Source of the DNA: Phalacrocorax aristotelis
Taxonomy: Eukaryota; Chordata; Aves; Suliformes; Phalacrocoracidae
Length of the DNA: 64,000 nucleotides
Assembly: GCF_949628215.1 (NCBI RefSeq)
Contig: NC_134279.1
Span: 12,072,041-12,136,040 of the forward strand
Direction: 5' to 3'
How positions within the stretch are numbered: the stretch's first letter is position 1; each line of letters starts with the position of its first letter. A program made the translations under genes and the position numbers. Below the pieces are notes generated by a model. That model was not told the origin of the DNA. It searched no databases and was given only the letters and a program-made list of their open reading frames with translations. Shown one piece after another: positions 23,601-36,498 of this stretch.

Positions 23601-26600
23601 GTACCGGTACCAAGACTAGGTGAACAGGCGGTCTTGGGATTTCTTGGATCGCCATATAAAAATAAGGGAATATCCTAATTCCTTCTGCCGTGTTACAATA
23701 CTAAAAAAAGGAACCTGGGAAAATCTTGGCAACTTTTAGTCTGCTTATGTCACCAAACAGTGTCACAAAATGCGTTGGTCCCCCTGCCTCTGTATGATAA
23801 ATTAACAGATATTTGTCTGTGAATCATTAACAGAAGTGAGCTTTAAACAAGGTCCTTGAAATTTTCATTTTCTTGCAATGCCAAAGCCATGCATTGCAGA
23901 AAACAGTGCACAATGTCTGAGTAAACATTTTCTACGAAATGTGCATAAAGAATCATATTTTAATTGGAAAGTCTAACCCAGTGGAGGTTTTAGAAATGGA
24001 GTAGATTATACAAACAAAGATTTGTTTGGGCTGGGTTGTTTGCAGGAGATTTAAAAAACAGGTTAGAAAAAATACGAATGTATTTGTATTTTACTTCTCT
24101 CTGTAAATAGTGTGGAAGCAGTACCCTGTTAACGCATCTCTTTGGTCTAATACAATTACTATATTAAAATTTATGTTGTTGATTTAAGGATGTCTGCTAA
24201 AACTGCCAAAGCCTCCCACTTGAACCCTCTGTCACCTTATGCTATTTAATGTGACATGATTATATTAACTGATTTTGAAATTCATGTACAGATACACAAT
24301 GCATTTGAATGGCTTTTTTCTTATATAGACAATTTGCATGAGATGGCATTGATGTAACTTAATTACAAGATGACTGTAAGCAAAATGCTAAACATGGACA
24401 TAACTGTCCAGTACTGGAGAAGTGCCAACCAGAAACCCCATACTTAGAAGCAGCTTAGGTCTCCAATTTATAGGTTAAGCTTGACTCTTGCTGTAATGAC
24501 ATCTTCCTGTTTATCCTATCACTTTTGAGCCTTCCCATACAGATTTGAGGGTCCCACTAGACTAAGTGAGTAAATTCAGAAGAGATTATCTAGCTCTGTG
24601 TCTGTAAGTAATGTAGAGGATCATGAGAAAACAGTGGAACTAAGCTTATCATCATGATACATACTGGCCACCTAAATAATGACCAACGTTTTGTAAGCCA
24701 AAAATATTTCTTACTAGTTAATAATATTAAAGCAAAAGTAGATAACTAGGCATATAGGTCAGTATTTGCCTTGCAGTATTTTCCTTTATGGTAAATAAGC
24801 AGTTGCCTTATGTTTGTGGAGTGAGACTGGAATGAAGCTTGATGAAAATAAGCAAGCAAGGGTCCCTGTGAAGGTGGAAACTGCAAGCAATAGGTTCACC
24901 ATCACTGATTCTGCACTGATAGTAAGTCACAACCAAGGTCAAAGTCTGAGCTTTGTTCAAACTTTGAAGCATTTCAGACTTAGGTCTTTTTATTTCATTC
25001 AGTCCCAGACCTGCTTATGATGGAGAACTGGTGTGTATACGTGTATATATACACCAACATATAGATCTTAATTAGAAAATGGTAGTCCCGAAATGTCTAA
25101 GTGAAGGAAGCATTTCATTTTGTCCATTATTATGTTCCATTGTATGTGCTTCCCTATTGCGTGTCATATAGTGCAATGAGTTTGCATTCAACTGGGCAAT
25201 AAGAAAGTTAAATAAATCCTATGTCCCGATGATATTACAGCTACCAGTCAAAACCCAAATATTATATGATAGAAAGAATATGCTGTAGTAGAAAGCTACA
25301 GGGAACACAGCAGTGAACTACTGCGACTACAATTTCAACCTCACCCTGAATAACGTTGGTATGGCTCTGTTCAAGAAATATTTAGGGTCCTTTCAACCGT
25401 GGTCATTCCTAACAGTCCTTGTAGAGTTAGATCCAATAAATTAAACAAATGTAAATTGTACTTGTTTTGTGACACAATACTTCAGCAATAATTGCACATT
25501 TCTCATCATCGATGTGATACCATTTGTGTGCATTAAATGAGATTTAAAATCAAATTGTATTTTAAATGTAGGAAATACACGGACAAGCATCAAGTCATTG
25601 TAACCTTCAATACGTGACCAAAACTCATAATAGTAAACGTTGTTTTTTAGTTTACTTTTAACATTCAGTGATGTGCTTGAGTGCAGTACTGTACTTCTCT
25701 TGTCAATGGACATATGGTGGAAATACATTAATAGTAACAATGTGCATATTCTTATACAACTGACATGTTTGGAGAACCGTATAATTAAAATATAAGTAAA
25801 TATATAAACTATATCAGATTCTGGAGCAGTTTCTTTAAAAATTAAAACCTTTCTTTTTCTTGCAATCAGGAAGAGAATATTATTAGAATATTATTCTCCC
25901 TTTAATCTCTAATTGGAAGGGTTTCTTTTGTAGGCTTTTAGAAAAATGGAGAATACATTGGCAAATTATACATAGAGGTCCAGAGCCTTCTCTATTATTT
26001 CAAACTGCAGATAATGGCTTCTTAAGTAACGTATGGTTAATGTGCTGAAGTATTATCATTTTTTTTAAATCAAATTGAATATAAAATGCAAATATAATTT
26101 TTCAGTGTTCAATAATAACTAATGCATTTGAGCATCTGTCTTAATACATGAAAAAGTCCAGGTTTTTCAGTTTGTCTTAGGTAACACCAAAGGTATTTTC
26201 TTTGAAATCCTGGCCTTACAATTATTGCCGTTATTCTACTAATTAAAAACTACAGTGAAACTGTTTAGATTTATATATAATTAACTTAAGTACAGTGAAA
26301 ATCTGGAGGACGAGAAAAATGTCTGAATAGTTTCCATACCCTGCTTTGTGAAAATTTCCATTCCAAATTAATCTTGAGCAGGTATGATCTATAAGGAGGT
26401 TCGTCTGAAAAATAAGATCTTACTATGAAAGCATTATTTTTTATCAGGTGGCTAAACTGTAGAGCTGTTACTTTGGTAATGTTTTAAGAAATGTGATACA
26501 CAGTGGGACAGTTCACAAAAATGATGAGCGTTCTTCAATACTGACGTTTACTAAGTGTGTTTTCTTCCTTATGGACAGAAACATGTTCTTTTTTCATCAA

Positions 26601-26812
26601 CAGCGGCTGCGCTGTGGAAATGGGGTGTTGGATTTTTTTTCAGGGATATTTGTAAAATTTGAGCATGTTTTCTTTGAAATGAAAAAAATTTAGTAAATGT
26701 TGAAAAGAGTTACTGTTTTAAGTAAAGCCCACATCCACAGCAGAGCTTTTTGTGGAACACAGAACATGAGGCACACGGGACTGATGCTGTCAGCCTTTGC
26801 AGCAGCTGCACC
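20626..26812. other. Non-coding DNA, no gene seen
   Basis: Mostly AT-rich. Two less AT-rich patches stand out, 21300-21620 and 22970-23450. Each carries overlapping short open frames but no complete exon that I can support (see findings). No transposon was recognised. Confidence 0.55.
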
Positions 26813-26847
26813 ATGGGACGTTTAACACTGTCTGTGCTCTTCCTCTG
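26813..26847 (+). CDS. Possible first coding exon with signal-peptide-like start, very uncertain
   Basis: An ATG in a favourable context (gcaccATGG) opens eleven codons reading MGRLTLSVLFL, then two bases, then a donor-like gtaagc. A basic residue followed by a hydrophobic run resembles the start of a secretory signal peptide. There is no CpG island, TATA motif or recognisable partner exon, and the stretch is only 35 nt, so chance is likely. Confidence 0.1.
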
Positions 26848-29800
26848 GTAAGCGCAAATGATAAGAAGCCTTGAGTAGTTTTTGTTAGTAGAGACAGAGA
26901 CTACAGAAATATTCTGGCAACCTTGATTTTTAAGAATTTTTTTTTCCCCTGGTATGCTCTGGTTAGAGTTTTATTTAAAATGTTGATCTTTGATACTTGA
27001 CATAGTCCTAGTAAACTATTACTTTTGTTGTGGATTTGCGCTACAATTGAATATTTTGCTGATTCATAAACTGCCCGGTCCTTACTTGGTTTGATTTGCT
27101 CTAAGTTCTTATGTTGCACTAAGACTCTGTAGCCCAGATATTTTCTGCAATGCCGTTCTTAACATCTGTGTTTTAGATGGTGATGCGAAAAACAGTTCAG
27201 CAGCTACTCAGGGTTGAGGACTGTCGCCTCGTTTGTCTCCGCTCTTCAGCACAAGCAGAAGGCTTGTAATGTTCAAGCCCAGGTCTGTATCCTGAAGTGC
27301 AGCTCAATATAATCAGAGATATTGTTAGGCAGCATTCTACCCTAATGCTGTGGCAAGGAAAAGCCTGGGGCTGAGAAAGAACCGAAATAAACACAGAATG
27401 GGGATGCATAAGCCAGAGAGGAGATTCACTATCTAAAATGGAATATATAGGAGAAGATTGGACTGTATGGAGGGAGGATTCACAGATACAAAAAGTATGC
27501 GGATGAAGATGGAAGATTAGGAAAAAAACCCAGAATTCAGAAGAAATAGGCAAAAAAAAGAAGAGCAGAAATCTCAAAGTGCAGAATCTCTTTTAGGTGA
27601 TGCCTAAACCTCATCAGTTCATCGAGGAAAGAGAAAAGCCTTATACCCCCCCCCAAGAATACAAAATACTGCAGACAGAAAAAGTATTTATCTTTCTCCT
27701 GTAGAGCAGGTTGTCTTCTGCAAGACAGAATAGCAAAAAAGAGAAACAGAGAAATGCCTGTTCTGAGGTGCATACTCGCCAAGTGTATGTCGCCTACCTC
27801 AGGAAAAATGAGGAAGCAAAACAAGAAGAGTCCCCATTCAGCCACAGCAGCATTCAAATTTATAAATGTTTAAGTACTCCTTCAACTTTCACAGGTTCTA
27901 TATTTAAACATGCATTTTAATTGACCCCAGAAATAATTTCAGTTTATATATAGTTTGTATAAGCCTGGGGCCTACCTGTCCTAGGCCTATTTGAAGATTT
28001 ATCTACAGAAATCTTTTATGAAGGAGGGAGGATTTCGTTTACAAAGGCCTAAATCCAAAAGCCTGTACTGGAATTTGGCTTAATTATTGATGTGCAGTTA
28101 CACAGGGATTTCCCACGCAACCTCCCGGCAGCACCAGAATACCTTGAATTTACAGTAATCACCGTAATCTGAACAGGATCCCTTGTAGAGAGCAGAAATA
28201 TAGGTCCAGGTATATGAAAAAAGTTTCTAACTGCACACTTACAGGCTGGGACCACACTAAAACTGTTCTTAAATGATGCAGGTAGTGCTCTTTGCTACTT
28301 CAGATCTTTTCTTACCTATTTCTTCAAGGAAGAGAATCTTACAGGTTTAACTACAGTAGAAGGAAATGGATTTGCTTGGTAAAGCAAAATTACATGCAAC
28401 TGGATAGTGTCAGGCTGAGGTCACAGTATGTGGGGGAAAGTCTTTTAAAGGTATTTGGGGTTCTATTTCCTTTTAAAGGCCCTAGTAGGATTTCCAAAAG
28501 CATATGGGGAAGAGTCCTCCACAGTATGCCTGACATAGATACTGGCTTCCTTTCTGAGGCTTTAAGTATCTAAGTACCTATAAAATCTAGCCTACAGTTC
28601 TTTTATGTCTTTGGTGGGGTCATTCCTGTACCCATATGGCAATGCGCCTACAATTTACGGGCAGTCTTCTTGATGAGTCCCTGGAAATGTCTTCCATACA
28701 TGTTCAGAGCAAATGCTCCCATTCCTTCTAGAACACTGTTAATAGGACTCTGTGGGAAAGGTTTCATTATGGTTACCCTTAAAACCAGCATAAACATGGG
28801 CATCCAAAAATAATACTTAGCCGTCATAAAACTTATATTTACCAACTTTCATCCAACAAAAATTCAGTTTGTTTTATATATTGTGTTTTGTATATAGGGA
28901 TCAGTTCAGTCACCTCTGGGGCAAAATTCAGCAGCTGTTTAATAGTGGCAGCAATGCTGCAGAACAGTTTTAGGACATAAAGAGTAGAAGAATAACTTAT
29001 CTAATTGAAACTGTGTGGGGAATTTAAGTAGGCAGAATGTAATTACTCAAGCTGGAATTTGGCCATTCAAATATTGAAGCCTTTAAAGAAATGTTAATAA
29101 CTATTCACAGCTTTAGGAATATATCTTCAAATCACAATTTTAATAAGAATAAGAAAGGGGAAAATACACTCAGCAGCTTATGTTAGGGAAATATTGTATT
29201 AACTGTCGAGGACAAAAATGAAGGTAAATATTTAAATACATCTGTTATCATGGGATAAGACTTTGATGTATCAATCCCATCTCCACTAAAGCTTCCTACT
29301 ATAAAAATAAAACTCCCACATTGAAGTATGTTCCTGTTTTGCTTTTGCTATGATAAATAGCTATCACAAAAAAGGAAATTTGGCATAAAGCATGGATAAT
29401 AAAATATGTGATTTAAGAAAATAACTTAAGGCAGTGGTTTTTATTACAAAAAGGTACAAAAGATGGAGCAGAGCAGCAAGTTGTTTTGCATAAACACTTT
29501 AAAAATATTGTCTTTGTGATAGATGGCTTGTGTACTTCCTATTCCATTGTATTAGTGATTGCTAGCCAGTGTGGTTGTTCCTGAAGACCAAAAAAACTGG
29601 CAGAGTTAAAAAGGTGTCCTGTAATTATATCAGAAGATAATTGCAGTGTCTATTAGGTAGAACTAATTTACACTGATAATAAGACAACCTAGTCTGCTTC
29701 AAAGTTTCACTCTGAAAGCATATATACCAAAATTTATGTACACTATCAGGTTACTGACAGTGATTAGAATTTTAGCAAGCCTCTTTACTAATTCTATTTC

Positions 29801-32800
29801 ATTTAAAAAAACCTTCCAAGTAATATTTAAAACGCAAGTTGAAATCTGTTTCAGTTTGGATGGTTGGCTGAAGTTTAGCCAGATTGCATAGGAATCTGCA
29901 AGCTGACACAAAGGTCTGCACTGGCAATTGTGGAACTTGTATCTTCCTCTGCTAGTGAGAGCGATACCTGTTGTTATCAATCTTGTCACTGACGGTGCTA
30001 AGCAAGATCAGTTTGTGAAACCCTCCGAGAAATGCAAGGTTATGGAAACTAGTATGAATATCTTCCACATGGTGCAGTGCATTCCTCTGCAATAGCTACT
30101 GGTTTGTCTTGAAGGCATTAGAGCTCTGTTAGTGCGGTACTTTGTCTCAGCTTATTGTGGCTGAACTGATGAGCTTTGCTGCCATCCATTTGGTCATGAT
30201 GGGTTTAGAGATTGCTGCCTGGTGTTCCAAAATACACTATAGACAGGCATCAAATTTATCTTAGGCTTAGATACAATTAAAGAACAATAACAACAAAAAA
30301 CACAAAAGGGAACCTACAGTGCAGAGGGACAGCTAAGCGTTTTTGTTTGAGATTCAAAACAGTCAGCATACTGAGTAAGGTTGGCTGCAGGATTTAAAAC
30401 TAATATGCTTTTTATGTGCTAGCTGAGCAGTTAAGGACCAGAGTGCTGTTCCCTCCTCATGACAAAGATTTCAAATCTCATCTTTCCAGAGTCTGCCCAA
30501 GGCTAGTTTACCCATTCCTGTTGAGACTGGGACTGCTTACTGTACAAGATTTGTGGAGACCAGAGAAAAGGGCGTACCTGTATTTGACATTGCAGAAACG
30601 TGGTGAGTCTGGGTTTGTCCCTTGGGCCAAACTGTCCTTCCCATCCTTCTGCCAGGTGAGAGTTGCATGCAGTCCTTTACATAATCATGCTCACACTGGT
30701 TTTCAGGCTGAAATGAAAATAAATGAGAGGAAACACTCAGGACGGTACACAAAATAAGGAAGGTTGAATGTCAGTACCTTTTTCAGCCTCATTCCCCACA
30801 GTTGTCATCAGACTGCAATTATGTACCTTTCCAAATGCATCTGCATGCCTGTCTGTGTGCCTCCCACATCCCCCGATAACTTTTGATGATTTCTGCACGG
30901 TTCATTGCAAACAGATTTGGTGGAAGGTAGAGGTCTCAGAAATAATTACAGGGGTTTGAGTTTTGTAGCCACAGACAACCTACGGAGGGAGGCTACCCAC
31001 AGTCTTGCATAAATGCAATCCTGGACACTAGAGAATCCTCCCTGGAGAGGCCTCCCATAAACAGCTTTATGGCAGAAAAATCTTTAATGAAGATTTCATT
31101 TTCTATCACATTAAACTAGACAACAAGAAAACCCAAAAATGTGGGAAGTTTAACTTCCTTAGTTCTATTGGTTGTGGAACCCCCTTTTATTTTTTAAATA
31201 TGGCTTAATCATCCATAATTGTTTCAACAAGCCTCCCAAAAGGTAATAATGACATACTATGACAAATTTTATACATTATGATACATGTCCTTTAGGCTTT
31301 ATAAAGGTTCCTTGTGATAGGTTTGACAAGCTTCCCTGAGGCAACTGAGGCTCCTTTACATAGTTCATTAGTTGAAAAGAGAAATGGGCTTCAAGGTGCT
31401 TTAAAAGGATTAATATTTTTTCAGTTCACTGTTCATGGGGAAAAGTGCACACAGAATAATTCAGGGCCAAATTTGGCTTCAATCAGAAAAATACATAATT
31501 TGGGGAAAAAATAGAAAAACTTAATAGCTGGTTGCATAGATTGATAGATGACTGTTCACGAGGACAGAATGTGGCTCAGACAAGACAACTGCTGTCCTTA
31601 ATTTTAAAACAGAAGTAGTTTGTCCTCTTTGTGCCAGATGCTAACTTCACACTTTCTTCTTCCAAGATCACTGTTTGCAACATTTATATCAGAGAACATT
31701 TATAATAAGCTAAGAGCATTTATAATAGGATAACCGAGGACAGGATAATGAGTGTTTCTCAGTCACTCAGGGAGAAAGAAGTACAAAAACCTGACTCTCG
31801 TCTTGAGCTATACTGCCTTGTCTACGGCTCAGCCATTAGTAAAGGCCTGTGCCTTAACATATTAGCATAACCTTTCCTCGTATTGTAGGTCAGAGAAAAC
31901 TCCCATTTAAAATCTCCCTCATTTGTCAAGACAATTTCTCTTTTGACATCATCTAGAAGGTAGTTGCTCTTATTGCCATTATCTTACTATTTTTGCTGGA
32001 AACAGATTATGGGAGCAGCATCCATGGTCTTCCACATAATTACTCCCCTTCTGCCTTGCCACCAATCTTGATTTTTGGAGTGTGTCATTTAAAATGAACC
32101 CCCGGCTTTTCCCTCAGGTGTAAATCCTGCATAGGAGTCTCTTCAGTGGCAATCATTACAATCTATCAGACAACACCAATAAAACAGATAATTAATGTTT
32201 TTATACTCCTTCCTATCTCTCTCACAAGTCTCATGTATATATATCCTTAATTAGGGTTTTATATTAATGTTGTAGGGCTTCAAAGGTAATAGGACTGCAA
32301 AATTGACTAACATCAGTTGTCACTGGTAAGAATAGTGTTCAGAAAGTTCATGAAGATTTATTCTAAGCAAGCTTTAGTGTATCTAGTAACATGTATATAA
32401 CTCTGAAATGAAGTAGTAGCGACCATAATGGCCAAAAACATCCCAAGGAACTTATGTATAGATGTGATTTATGAAAATATTCTGTAGGTATTAAAAGACC
32501 ATATGTTAATATTCCCCACCAGGAAAAATTTAGAAATTTATGCCCTAAATAACTGGCAAATTTTTTAGGTTGGTTTTTTTTTTTTATAGTTATGTCATAA
32601 TTAAAATGGCTTCAATAAATTCTGACTTTTGGTCATCAGATAAATTGTAATCCATTACCCTTTTTCCTTTAGTCATTCTTCTGTTATATTTTTAAAAGAG
32701 TTGTAATACTGTAAAAAATTTAAAAACTTAGAAAGCTTACAAGTTAAATTGTTATTATATGAAATATCTCCAACTTATATGGCTTTTGAAAAATTATATT

Positions 32801-33526
32801 TAGAACACTAATGAACTGCATTTGTTATCATATGCATGTTTAGTTATTGCTGATAAAATCAGCACATACAGGCATAACAAATCTGTGAGGGAAAACCTGT
32901 AATGCTGGCCGCACAAAGGATTTTCATCTCTGTCTCTACTAATATAGCAAAGTCAAGCCTGGTTAAAAAAATGAATACACGCAGTTTATAAAATGTACTA
33001 ATATGGCCATAGGCTTTTGCATTCAGTGGGACTATTGCGCACCACCACTCAGATGATTTAACACTATATAAATAGGAGTGTCAATGGTTTAGAGAGATCC
33101 ATCTTTCAGTTATGAGTATTTGCATTTCAACCAAGTTTTCTATCCAAATAGAACTTTCAGTAGCTAGCTAAAGATCAGTGGTGAGAATAAAATAGGTCCC
33201 AACATTCATTTTTTCCCAATGGCAGTTTCACATGACTTAGTTTTAAGAACTGATACAGCTAAAAATTCCTCCTTATTCAGTACTTGAAAATGTCTACATA
33301 TTGTTTGTTTCAGTCCCAAATGTAATATTCTTTTAAGCACATCTGTACTACCATCTACTGGAAAGGTGAGTAACTATGTACCAGCAATCACTGTTTCCAT
33401 CTGCTACTGAACCCAGAGTAAAAATAAAAAAACAGATGAACCTTACATTCTCCCACAAAAGTGCATCATGGTGTGCACTTTAAGTTGTACTGACACTAGA
33501 AATCTCTCATTGGTAATCTTTTGCAG
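26848..33526. other. Non-coding DNA, no gene seen
   Basis: AT-rich, with only short chance frames. The frames of 113-126 codons near 27.2-27.6 kb (minus) and 30.4-30.8 kb (plus) have low-complexity or unprotein-like composition. A C-run lies near 27647-27655. Confidence 0.6.
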
Positions 33527-33614
33527 AGATCAGGTTGAACTAAGGCTGGATAGTTTTCATGAGGATATATTTCAGCCAAATGTGAGATATTCTTTATCAT
33601 TTTCTTATGATAAG
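33527..33614 (+). CDS. Possible internal coding exon, unidentified
   Basis: An acceptor-like atcttttgcag is followed by 88 bp that stay open and end at GATAAG with a donor gtatgg. The segment gives one base plus 29 codons, rich in alternating charged and hydrophobic residues (for example VELRLDSFHEDIF), as in beta-strand or extracellular domains. It would need two bases from the preceding exon and ends on a codon boundary. I recognise no family. Its phase does not fit the exon candidates at 5.5 kb or 37.2 kb, so no consistent gene model emerges. Confidence 0.18.
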
Positions 33615-36124
33615 GTATGGTACATCAATAGTTCTCTTTCAGCTTCTGAGATAAACAGAGGGAGGACAGGGAGGGGGTGTGTGTTTGTGTTCAGTGACAG
33701 TCCTCAGGCAAGTAAGGGACTCGGAAAATTCAACAGAGCACAGCAGGGACTGGTACTGTGCATGCTCTTTTATGTGCTTCTGGACTCCAGATCTCGGTTA
33801 TGTTTTCTCATGATTCTGTTCTGCCATTCCAGGATATCTTGAAACAGCTCTGCCAAGACTGGTGAATTGTATTCTTGTTTAGCAGGACGAAGAAACATCT
33901 TCTGAAGTGAGATTAGATTACCGTTTTTTATATATACCTAACAGCCTGTGTTCTTCGCTAACCAGCTGTGCATGCACACACACAAACGCAAACACAATAG
34001 GAGTTTTGCAAATAGTACAGCTGGATACTGTCAAGGGAATATGAAAGCAATCTCTAGCTGCCTTGCATGTTATCAGCCTCCTAGACAATTACATCATTTC
34101 TGCAACTGCCCACACACTCACACTGTTACCTGCTTCTAGATAATTAAATAATATTTGATACTGATTAAAGGCTTCTCTGTTTTTATTCTTCCAAAACATG
34201 CACAGGCAGACGCAGGGAGAGATGTGCAGGAGTGTAAGATGTGTGTACATAAATGAAAAGCAGAGGATGGCAGCAGTGTTATTAGTTTCGGGATATGAGG
34301 AAATGGCTGTTCTCTGTATATTTATTTAAAACTGTATCTAGAATACTGCATAGGAATTATTTTAAAGGTCATTGTGTTGTTTTTAGACACATCAAGGACA
34401 GCTAAAATGATCATCATTTGTTCAAATAATATTTAGATGAGGAACTGTTAACAATGTATACTGTTATTAACATACATTATTTCAGCACATGTAAAGCAAT
34501 GAGAAGTGTTGCAAAGAAAACTTTAAAAAATATATTTGACACATTAGACCAAGCCTGTAACAACCGGGATATAGTTTACCATTGCCCTTTTGCCACTTAC
34601 AAGTGAGTGGGAGAAGGAACCCTGCCTTTCCTTAGGAAGCCATGTAAAATCCATTGTGCATCATCAGAAATCAGACTAACAGCTCAGTTTGCATCTCTAA
34701 AAGCAGTGATAACTTATTTCTAATAACAAAATACACAGTGCTTCTAAGAGGATGTACAGTGAATGCCTTCCACAAAGGTACCTTCACGACATCAGGACAG
34801 ATAGTGAATAATCATCTCCCTCAGTCCCCAAGAAAAGAAAAAATAAAAAAGAAAATAGAAGGGAAAAATGAAACAAGCTAGCCCATAACCCACACACTCC
34901 TACCTTTCACACATTTTGAGTAATCCTTGCTGGATTTTCACCTATTCCGCAGTGTCCTACCACACCGGGAGAACACAACATTTCATGGTGATTAACATAC
35001 TTTACTGCTTCTTAGCCTTCAGCTTTTCCCCTTGTGTATTCATGTTTCTGTTCAGACTTCATCAGTGCAAGTTCCTTCTGTCCCTAACCGAAGATTTAAG
35101 AACCTTCTCTGATGCTAAAGAAAATGTAGGTAGCTATTCAGTCTCTTTTCTCCTTTTTACCTTCTCAGCTGTGACATCCACCCCACCTTGTCTTGAATGC
35201 TTGCCTTCATGCTTTCCTTTCTCCAAACTGGATTTTACCTTTCTCACTTCAGTGGCTGCTTTCTGATACAGTTGTATGGTCTCTCCTCCTTTAGTATACT
35301 TAAAATTAACTTCTCTATAATTTTTAGTCCTGTAAGCTAATTTTTTTCCAAATCATCTTGCTTGATTGGCTTTCTTTGACCCCATGCTAGTCGTTCATCT
35401 TAGAAAATGTTGTACCATCATCTTTCCTTGCACTTGCTAAAATTCAGCTGCCTTTACCTTTCACCACTTTTTATCATAAATGTCCTATATTCCCTAAGGT
35501 TGCAGATACCAAATTCACTGGCAACAGTATTCACAGATGTAATACTGTTTCAACTGATAAATATCTCTACTACTGTCATTTTTCTTTGACCATATTATCT
35601 GTGCAGGATATGACTTAAAAGTGTGAATTTTTTTCCTGATGTGATCTATAAAAATGATCTCTCTTTGAAATACTTCGTCAAGACTCAACTCTGCCCTAAG
35701 GCCTACAAAATTCTAGCTGTTAATCATGTTGAGGGAAGTGATGGGCCGTAACAGTAATTGCCTTCCTTTTCTTATTTCTTTTTTCTAATTAAACTCTCCA
35801 TTACCCTCTTCTAGCTTTAAGTGAAAAAAAAAAGCCCAACAACATATAATTAATAGCTATATCAGTTCTTCCCTTTCTTTATTTACTTCAACATTGTAGC
35901 TGTATTTCTTACCTATCAATCTACAGCACCTTTTAAGACTATAAGCCTGCTGGAGACCAAGGTTTGCTTTCTTCTTACTTGCTACAACTAGCACAACCAT
36001 TCTCTAAACCTGAGGGAAGCTGTTGAATACTGCTATCAAATAAATGCAACATCTTCTCGCTAGCTCACTGCTGTCAATTAGGCTAAAACCTATTCTACTT
36101 TCGCCCTTTTTTCATGTTATGATA
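33615..36124. other. Non-coding DNA, no gene seen
   Basis: AT-rich with T-rich patches; no supported gene or transposon. Confidence 0.6.
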
Positions 36125-36167
36125 GAGGAAGAGAAGAGGGAAGGGAAGAGAAAGGAGGGGGAAGAAC
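36125..36167. repeat. Purine-rich (GGAAGA)n-like tract
   Basis: A run of only A and G, directly visible. Confidence 0.85.
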
Positions 36168-36484
36168 CTATCAGTTTTATTTCAGGCTAAAATACATGTC
36201 TGGTCATACTTGGGCTGGTTGTATCTGTTGAATCTGAATCATTTGACAGGACAAATTGTTTGGCTGCTCTGCACAAGGGTTTGTAGAGGAATGAACTGAA
36301 CTGCTGTCTGAGAACGGGATTAATTTCTCTGAGATATTCCAATATATATGTAAATTTCATCATACTCATTTCCACCATGTAAACGGAAACATGTACATAG
36401 AAACATGCAGTTTCCAATCTTCTGACAGCAATTTGGGGCTATCCTTGAAACTGTTCAGGCATTTTTGACACTATCCTCCAGACC

Positions 36485-36498
36485 GATATATATATATC
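36485..36498. repeat. Short (AT)n repeat
   Basis: Six to seven AT dinucleotides in a row. Confidence 0.85.

Noticed and set aside
27197-27577. 126-codon minus-strand frame starting with a hydrophobic stretch
   Set aside because: The hydrophobic start comes from A-rich plus-strand runs; overlapping frames and the absence of splice or family signals point to chance.
30416-30757. 113-codon plus-strand frame
   Set aside because: Composition and lack of splice or promoter signals give no support; the minus strand is open over much of the same stretch.
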